A stretch of DNA of 64,000 nucleotides, from positions 55,160,017 through 55,224,016 of the forward strand of contig OX411543.1 of NCBI GenBank assembly GCA_948146395.1. The letters run 5' to 3'. Source of the DNA: Fragum whitleyi (Eukaryota > Mollusca > Bivalvia > Cardiida > Cardiidae). Every line of letters starts with the position of its first letter. Position 1 is the first letter of the stretch. The notes below the pieces were generated by a model that worked only from the letters and a program-made list of their open reading frames with translations, did no database searches and had not been told where the DNA came from. Shown here piece after piece: positions 57,663-64,000 of this stretch. The translations under genes and the position numbers were made by a program.

Positions 57663-60435
57663 TGTAACAGTGTAACGTGTCCCCCTGGGTAACGTGTCCC
57701 CGGGGACAGGTTACCCCGGGGTAACGTGTCCCCCCCATGGAAAACATTATTTCTTATCAAAATTTTAATTTTTCATTCATGCTATTTTGTTTATCTCTAA
57801 ATCAATTTAAAAAAGACATATAAAAAGTATATCTGTATTTTTGAGTGGTTTTCGATTCCTCAAACCAAAATATAATTTGCTTACTATGATTTTTTTATCA
57901 AATCAATTTTCCTTTTTTTTATTTTTTATTATTATAGTAGTCAATCTTGGTAATTTATGCAAATATTTGAAAGTTTAATGAAAAATATATATAAAAAAAA
58001 AAAATTTAGTGGGGGGGACACGTTACCCCGGGGTAACCTGTCCCCCTATTCAAAATGCTTTTATTCATTTGATTTGCACCTTCCAGTCATTCATTTTTCT
58101 TAAGAAATTATCACATGATACTCATTAAAAAATATTTCATTCATTTTTTTTAAAACATTGATGCTTTTTTAAAAAAAAAATCTTAGCGCTTCCATGTTTT
58201 AATTTTTTTCAATATTACTTTTGCAATATCTAAATTTTTTTACAAGTCCATATTTAGATTGATAAATAGCATTTATAAACATATCATGTTAATATTGCAG
58301 TTTTCATAAGAAAGCAACATGACAAATTCATTCAATACTTCTCTTTTGAAAGGGGGACAGGTTACCCAAGCCAGGGTAACATGTCCCCGGGGGACAGGTT
58401 ACCCCGGGGTAACCTGTCCCCCTATTCCAAATACTTTTTTCATTAAAGATATCACCTTCCAGTCATTCTTTTTTATCAAGAAAGATATTCTTAGATAATT
58501 TCCTCAATGGCTTTGTATGTTTATATTTCTTTTTTTGTACCTTTTTAAAGAAAAATCTAAGCACTTGAATATTTTTTTATTATTGCATCATTTCAATTTT
58601 TTCAGAGTCTGCTATTAGAATGAATAATAGCTTTTAAAAAGACAATTTTCATGTCAGTATTGCAGTTTTGATAAAAAAAACCAACATGTCAATTAACAAG
58701 CCTGGGGTAACCTGTTCCCTTTTTCCAAATGCTTTTTTTCATTAAAGATATCACCTTCCATTCGTTCTTTTTTTGGATAAGACTGTATGGTTTGATATAC
58801 TTTGAACATTCCCTCGAAGAATATGTATGTTAAAATGTGTTCCTTTTCAAGAGGATTCTTAGCCAGTACAATTTTCTTATTATTTGCATCATTTAAATAA
58901 TTCCAAGTCCATGGTTTGAATGATACGATGCTTTATGAACATTATGAAGTTAATATGGCAGTTTTGATAAGAAAACAACATGACAAATAAATCAGAACTT
59001 CTTCTTTTGAAAGGGGACAGGTTACCCTGGTCACTGGGGTAACATGTTTCAGAGACAAGTGACCACAGCTTTGGAAACCTTACCCCCAAACAATTTGAAA
59101 TACTATTAAATAATTGAAAACATATGGGTTTATTTTTGCATATACCATTTATCATTGCTGACAGCATTTTTGGGGGGTGGGACAGGTTACCCAGGCCTGG
59201 GTAACGTGTTCCCGGGGACAGGTTACCCCAGCTTGGGTAACGTGTCCCCCCCCCCCCCCCCCAATACATACACTCTCAATGAATTTTCTAATAAGTGAAT
59301 AATTTTTGTAGTATTTGTAGAAAGAACAGTTGTGATATAATTAAGACTATAAAATAACTTTCAAAGAAAAGAAATTGTTTTTGTAAACTTTTGTGAAAAT
59401 TCCTGGTTAACATGTTAGCAATATTTTCTCAGGCTGGGGTAACATTTTTTAGAGATAAGTGACCACAAATTGGAAAATCTTACATGCACCCAAAACAATT
59501 CAGAATAAATAAGAAAAAGAAAATATTTTGGTAAATTTGTGCACAGATCATTGTTGAAAACCTTTTTAGAGGTGGGACAGGTTACCCAAGCTTGGGTAAC
59601 CTGTCCCCCCCCCCCCCCCCCCAACATATACATACACTCACAATAAATTTTCTAATAAGTGAATCACTAATTTGTATAACAGTTTTGATAAAAATGAGAC
59701 TATCATACAGTTTTCAAATAAAGAAAAATGTATTTGCAAGTATTTTTGAATAAATCCTCATTAACAACCTTTTTTTGTGTTTTCACTGGGTTAACAGGCC
59801 TGGGTAACATGTTTCAGAGTCAAGTGACCACAGCTTTGGAAACCTTACCCCCAAACAATTTGAAATTTTATTAAATAGTTGAAAACATATGGGTTTATTT
59901 TTGCATATATCATTGCTGACAGAATTTTTGGGGGTGGAACAGGTTACCCAGGCCTGGGTAACGTGTCCCTGGGGACAGGTTACCCCAGCTTGGGTAACGT
60001 GTCCCCCCCCCAATACACACAAAGAAAAAAATCATGCTTTGAATAATTTTTCTAGAGACAAGATCATTCATAGATATGTCCATAGTCATGATGACATTAA
60101 ACAATTATTTTTCTAAAAAAAGAAAAAAGTTTAATTGTTATAATACTTCTAAAGAAAAATATAAAAATCCTTCAGAAGTGAAACAGTTTACAAAACAGAT
60201 TAAAATTACATACAGATCAAAGAAAGAGACTTGAAACGCATAGAATAAAAATATCTTGGTAAAAGAAATGTGGCTATATATATTGGTTTACAATATCTGT
60301 AGGGGGGGACAGGTTACCCCAGGGGGGGGACAGGTTACCCCGGCTGATTTCTAGGGTAACGTGTCCCCGGGGACACGTTACCCCAGGGTAACCTGTCCCC
60401 GGGGACACGTTACCCAGGGGACAGGTTACCCTGGG
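57663..60435. repeat. GGGGACAGGTTACC palindromic satellite region
   Basis: Clusters of GGGGACAGGTTACCC, GGTAACGTGTCCCC and their complements recur at 57.66, 58.01, 58.36, 58.69, 59.01, 59.18, 59.59, 59.79, 59.94 and 60.30-60.43 kb. Between clusters lie 250-350 bp AT-rich spacers, several homologous to one another (AATTTGAAAT, GAAAACATATGGGTTTATTT at 59.1 and 59.9 kb). It splits a Cys-module exon copy. Confidence 0.85.
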
Positions 60436-60497
60436 ACACCGGGGTGTAAGTATATACTTTTATTTTATCCTGATTTATAATAATTTCAAATACTTAC

Positions 60498-60708
60498 TTT
60501 GTTCAGTGCAGATATTATGAAGTACACTTGAGTTGCCCTTACTACACATGGGACATAAATTTTGTTCTGTTGCTGGATGATCAAGGACTGTTAGGACTGT
60601 TGGTTTAGTGCAGAAATTGTGTACACTAGAGCCTCCTTCACAACATTTGGGACAATTGGTCCATTTTCCCAGTGATACAGGGCTGTTTGGATCTACTTTA
60701 GTTTTATC
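60498..60708 (-). CDS. Cys-module gene exon with two CPxC modules
   Basis: Acceptor TTTAAAAACCAG, 70 codons plus one base, donor CAAA|GTAAGT. Module one reads WTNCPKCCEGGSSVHNFCTK and module two NLCPMCSKGNSSVLHNICTE, joined by about 19 residues. The shared pattern is C-P-x-C-x-x-G-x-S-S-V-(L)-H-[N]-x-C-T. Conservation of this pattern in further copies at 57.4-57.7 kb, with silent and conservative changes, shows that it was under protein-level constraint at least for a time. Confidence 0.65.
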
Positions 60709-61144
60709 CTGGTTTTTAAATCGGGCTGCGAAGCAGTCCGCAATTATTAATACCGTTTTTCAGAAATCCAGTCTGTTAGACCCACTACATTTTTACCATT
60801 ATCTTCTGAGCAATGTGTTCAAACCAAATTATGTGTTTTCAAACACCGAAGAAACGGCCTTTTCAGTCACAATCTACAAACATTTTTAAATCTTATTTAC
60901 TTTTCGACAAATAGAGAAGAGGCTAATACAAAATTTGATGTAATTTTCGCTTTTAGTAGTTACCAGTTAGTACTTTCAGTGTTTATAACAAGATTTTCGG
61001 TTGAGTAAAGGAGTTGAAACGTACAATAGGTTAACTGTATTATAAATTTGTAGCACTTACAATATTACTGCTCTGATTTTTTTCTCGAACGGTCATTTAC
61101 CAGTTGTAGGGCTGACAACCAATCAAATACTGTTATGATTATCA
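60709..61144. other. Gap between Cys-module exon and LINE
   Basis: Contains a small hairpin GGGCTGCGAAGCAGTCC at about 60724 and AT-rich sequence. The missing upstream exons of the Cys-module gene were not found here. Confidence 0.4.
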
Positions 61145-61430
61145 CTTGGTCAAAACCCACGCGTAAATTCAGACCAGGTGGTAGATGCAAATGGACATTG
61201 TCTGCTTGAAATGTGTCAATTAAGTTGTTTGTCATTCATTGGTCAATGGTTGTCTGCACTCGGACAGGGTGCGTGGGAAGTTTACTTTTTGTTCGCATGG
61301 TGGAATGAGTACTGTTGACTATGTGTTAACAAATGGAAATAATTTTGTAATTTTGAAATATTTGATTTTAATGAGCACTCTGATCACGCTCTAATCCTAT
61401 TTTCAATGAATTCAAATTTGAGTATGAAGA
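61145..61430 (+). pseudogene. LINE endonuclease remnant
   Basis: Broken frames give VVDANGHCLLEMCQ, then after a frameshift GGMSTVDYVLTNG and FNEHSDHALILFSM. These match the C-terminal half of the apurinic-type endonuclease of non-LTR retrotransposons: the N-x-x-G-x-x-L-x-x-x-C segment, the S-x-[VI]-DYV strand and the catalytic S-D-H motif. It has internal stops and at least one frameshift. No N-terminal catalytic part was found upstream, so the copy is 5' decayed or truncated. Confidence 0.75.
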
Positions 61431-61639
61431 AAAATTATTCAACAACAAATAAACCGACAAAAACATACGATAAACTGATATAGGATAGCAGTAAGAGCGA
61501 TCTATTTTTAGAACAACGCATGAATAATCATAGAGTGCTGCTAGATTTAATCGATTGATCAGAAACCAAATATATAAATAGCATAGTTGGCGATTTCAAA
61601 TGTTTCTCGAGGGATAATGCATTTATAGTATTTGGGAAA

Positions 61640-62373
61640 ACCCAATGCTTGAAACACAAACATGTTGGTAATCAAAATTGTAAATGGTTTAATGAAAAAT
61701 GTTTTGTTGCTAAACAGGCTTTTAAACTCTATAGAGAGAGGAATAATATAAACAGACAAGCTTTTAGCCGGGCGCGTGCTCATTATAACAATGTAAAAAT
61801 ATCTGCTAAGAAATAATTTAGACTAGCAGAGGGCTATCGAATCAGCAAACTTTCAAAATCGGGCCCACAAGGTTTTTGGTGTAAGATAAAAGGTACATAT
61901 ACAAAAAATCCACCAGATTCTCTCTCCATAGAACAATTGTTTGATCATTTTAAAAATATAATTGATACACCAGACGAAAACACCCAAAACGAACAATATC
62001 CACAAAGCAACATTGATATGCAAAACACTGAAATTAATCCCGAATTGGACATGATCTTCTCAGAAGAAGAAATTAAGAAAGCTGTATTTATGCAAAATAA
62101 CGATAGAAGCCCCGGTATCGATGAAATTCCTTGTGAAATTATTAAAGTGTCTTACCAAATTATTGCACCTTTCCTCTTTGCTTTGTATAATCGCATGTTT
62201 CAAATGGGCGACTACCCGGAGCAATGGGGAAGGGGGATAATCACTCCTATTTTAAAAAGGGTGATCCCAATATTTCGGAAAATTATAGAGGTATTACCTT
62301 AATAAACATATTTTCAAAAGTATATTCTCAAATTCTGCTAAATAGACTCACTAGGTGGACAGAAAAGTATAAA
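61640..62373 (+). pseudogene. LINE reverse transcriptase, first part
   Basis: After a basic linker (KWFNEKCFVAKQAFKLY), the frame from 61937 gives FSEEEIKKAVFMQNNDRSPG, IDEIPCEIIK and PEQWGRGIITPILK, then shifts near 62260 into SENYRGITLINIFSKVYSQI and LLNRLTRW. These are reverse transcriptase blocks 0-2a of non-LTR elements: the NxxSPGxDxIPxE, WxxGxIxPIxK and NYRGITLxN motifs. There is a stop near 61819 and the frameshift. The frame stops at the repeat inserted at 62374. Confidence 0.85.
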
Positions 62374-63304
62374 CAAGAGGACCAAGATGGTCCTAGATCG
62401 CTCACCTGAGTCTCTATGACCCCTAGGACATCACATTAAATAGATAGGCAGATGTCAAAAAGAAGATAATTGCCTAAGATCAATACCATGGAACGTTTTC
62501 AGGGAAGAGCAAGACAGATATGCCTTTTTGCTCTTTGATTCTATGTAAAAAGGGATGCACCCGGGCAAAGCCCAAAAGTGACCCCAGGGTCTTGATATGA
62601 ACAAACTTGGTAGAGGTCCACTATATGATGCTACATACCAAATATGAAAGCTGTCTGCCTTCTGGTTTCAGAGAAGAAGATTTTTAAAGATTTTCATTTT
62701 TTTACCCTTCGTGCTCATAAGAGATAAAGGGATGCACCCGTGCAAAGCCCAAATATGACCCAAGGGTCTTGTTACGAACAAACTTGGTAGAGGCCCACTA
62801 GGTGATGCTACACACCAAGTATTTAAGCTGTCTTCCATCTGGTTAGAGAGAAGAAGATTTTTAAAGATTTTCGCTCTTTGATTCTATGTAAAAAGGGTTG
62901 GGCCCGGGCAAAGCCCAAATATGACCCCAGGGTCTTGATATGAACAAACTTGGTAGAGGTCCACTAGGTGATGCTACATACCAAATATGAAAGCTGTCTG
63001 CCTTCTGGTTTCAGAGAAGAAAATTTTTAAAGATTTTCATATTTTCACCTTTTTTGTTAAGGGTAAAGGGAAAGTTAAGGGTGGATTTCATTTATTTGAA
63101 CAACTTTGGTAGAGCTTGACCCAAGGAACATCCCTGCCAAGTTTCATCAAGATTGGCCCACTGGTTTAGGAGGAGAAGATGTTAAAGAAATTGTGGACGA
63201 CGGACGACGGACGACGCACGACGGACGACGCACGACGCACGACTGACGACGGACATTCTACGATCCCAATAGCTCACCTTGAGCACTTGGTGCTCAGGTG
63301 AGCT
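62374..63304 (+). mobile_element. GAGCTCACC / GACGACGG repeat element inserted in LINE
   Basis: Starts with a small hairpin (GGACCAAGATGGTCC) and CGCTCACCTGAG, and ends with GACGACGGACGACG-type runs and CTCAGGTGAGCTAAAA. The subterminal CTCACCTGAG and CTCAGGTGAG are inverted repeats. The interior holds about three 170-180 bp tandem units, each with a CCCGGGCAAAGCCCAAA-like start and a TTGGTAGAGGTCCACTA segment. Removing it restores the retrotransposon reading frame; the flanking duplication is at most about 3-5 A residues. Confidence 0.75.
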
Positions 63305-64000
63305 AAAAACTTAATGATAACCAATTTGGATTTCAGAAAGGAAAATCCATTTTAGACTGCATCTTCATTATGAACTCGGTTATATCAAAAGTGTTATCGT
63401 CTGGTGATAAACTTTATTGCATGTTCATTGACTACGAAAAGTGTTTCGATAGTATTAATCAGGAAAACATAAGCACTCATTTTGTAAAACTTTTAAAATC
63501 TATTTACACGTCAGTAAAAGCTTGTGTTCGTTACGAACATGAGTTCTCATGATGTTCGTCAATGACGTCATCGAACATTTAAATTCTGATCTTGATGAAA
63601 TTTTTACTTTTGGACCATGTGAAATTATTCTTGATGTTGTATGCAGATGACCAAGTGTTATTCGCGAAATCTTAACTTCTTTACAAACCATGTTGAATGA
63701 TTTACAAGCATATTGTACTTTATCTGGCAAAAAATTAATACATCTAAGACTAAAGCAATGATTTTTGAGAAGGGAAGACATACTAGTTATACATTCCACA
63801 TTAATAATGTCGCCATTAAAACTGTCAAATATTTTAAATATTAAGGAATTAATCTTTAACAGATTATGGTCTAGTACAAAAAAAGATATTGCCAAACAAG
63901 CAATATTTTCTCTTCATAACATCAGCAGAATTTCAGTTAATTTAGAATTACCCATGTCGCAACAATGTAAGCTATTTGATAGTCTGGTTGGTTCCATCCT
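63305..64000 (+). pseudogene. LINE reverse transcriptase, second part, runs off window
   Basis: Resumes exactly where the first part stopped: LNDNQFGFQKGKSILDCIFI, then KLYCMFIDYEKCFDSIN, the conserved QxGFxxGxS and FIDYExxFDS motifs. A deletion follows Q-E-N and joins to HFVKLLKSIY. Further on are FVNDVIEHL and, in a shifted frame, a YADD box (LYADDQVLFAKS), then a thumb-like segment with TKAMIFEKGRH and FKY. Several frameshifts and stops make it inactive. It continues past the window edge. Confidence 0.85.

Larger units (their letters stand above)
54974..60708 (-). other. Gene span (3' part): protein with repeated CPxC modules
   Basis: Exons at 60498-60708, 56115-56249 and 54974-55116 join with matching phases and end in a stop. 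Additional exon copies at 57578-57662 and 57437-57550 carry the same donor in the same phase and could be alternative or dead copies. The modules resemble small zinc-binding or disulphide units, but I do not recognise the family. No start codon, signal peptide or catalytic motif is visible in this part; the 5' end must lie above 60.7 kb, beyond or within the retrotransposon region. Confidence 0.6.

Noticed and set aside
58889..60022. GTRYPGLGNLS-type protein frames
   Set aside because: They are translations of the GGGGACAGGTTACCC satellite, and the frames differ from cluster to cluster.
57663..60435. CRISPR-like array
   Set aside because: The repeats are self-complementary, unevenly spaced by 100-500 bp with homologous spacers, and lie in an animal gene; no cas genes are present.

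Overview
The window looks like nuclear DNA of a bivalve mollusc. It is AT-rich and intron-rich, with no operons, and it is full of short inverted-repeat elements, tRNA-derived SINEs, microsatellites and a long (GGAC)n / GACGACGGAC type of repeat that I associate with bivalve genomes. That placement is inference from repeat style and gene structure; no species-specific marker is present.

Two multi-exon host genes can be reconstructed, both on the minus strand. The first runs from about 40,973 down to 14,082. Eleven exons with matching splice phases (plus one doubtful cassette exon) encode a secreted or membrane-anchored protein of roughly 570-604 residues: signal peptide, NIDO (nidogen-like) domain, zona pellucida domain (ZP-N and ZP-C), a dibasic cleavage site, a transmembrane helix and a very short tail. 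This is the layout of a compact apical-matrix protein of the alpha-tectorin / nematode DEX-1 type. The second gene lies between 60,708 and 54,974. Only its 3' part is seen: exons carrying repeated C-P-x-C ... C modules, one linker exon with a CxxC, and a terminal exon. I do not recognise its family. Its region is heavily remodelled: an exon unit has been copied several times, one copy is split by a 2.8-kb palindromic GGGGACAGGTTACC satellite, and one 3' splice site has been multiplied about six times in tandem.

Layout: 1-14,081 is intergenic sequence with MITEs, SINE pieces and microsatellites; 14,082-40,973 is the NIDO-ZP gene, whose introns hold most of the mobile elements; 41,000-54,970 is intergenic, with a nested-insertion complex at 47.9-49.2 kb, microsatellites and tandem repeats; 54,974-60,708 is the Cys-module gene with its satellite; 61,145-64,000 is a decayed non-LTR retrotransposon on the plus strand, split by a 0.93-kb repeat and running off the window.

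At least twelve repeat families occur two or more times here. Four have visible target-site duplications or nested placements that give an order of events. No rRNA gene, CRISPR array or bacterial-type system is present. Most open frames longer than 60 codons are chance frames in repeats. Splice sites were assigned by eye from GT/AG signals, phase agreement and domain match; no alignment or transcript evidence was available.
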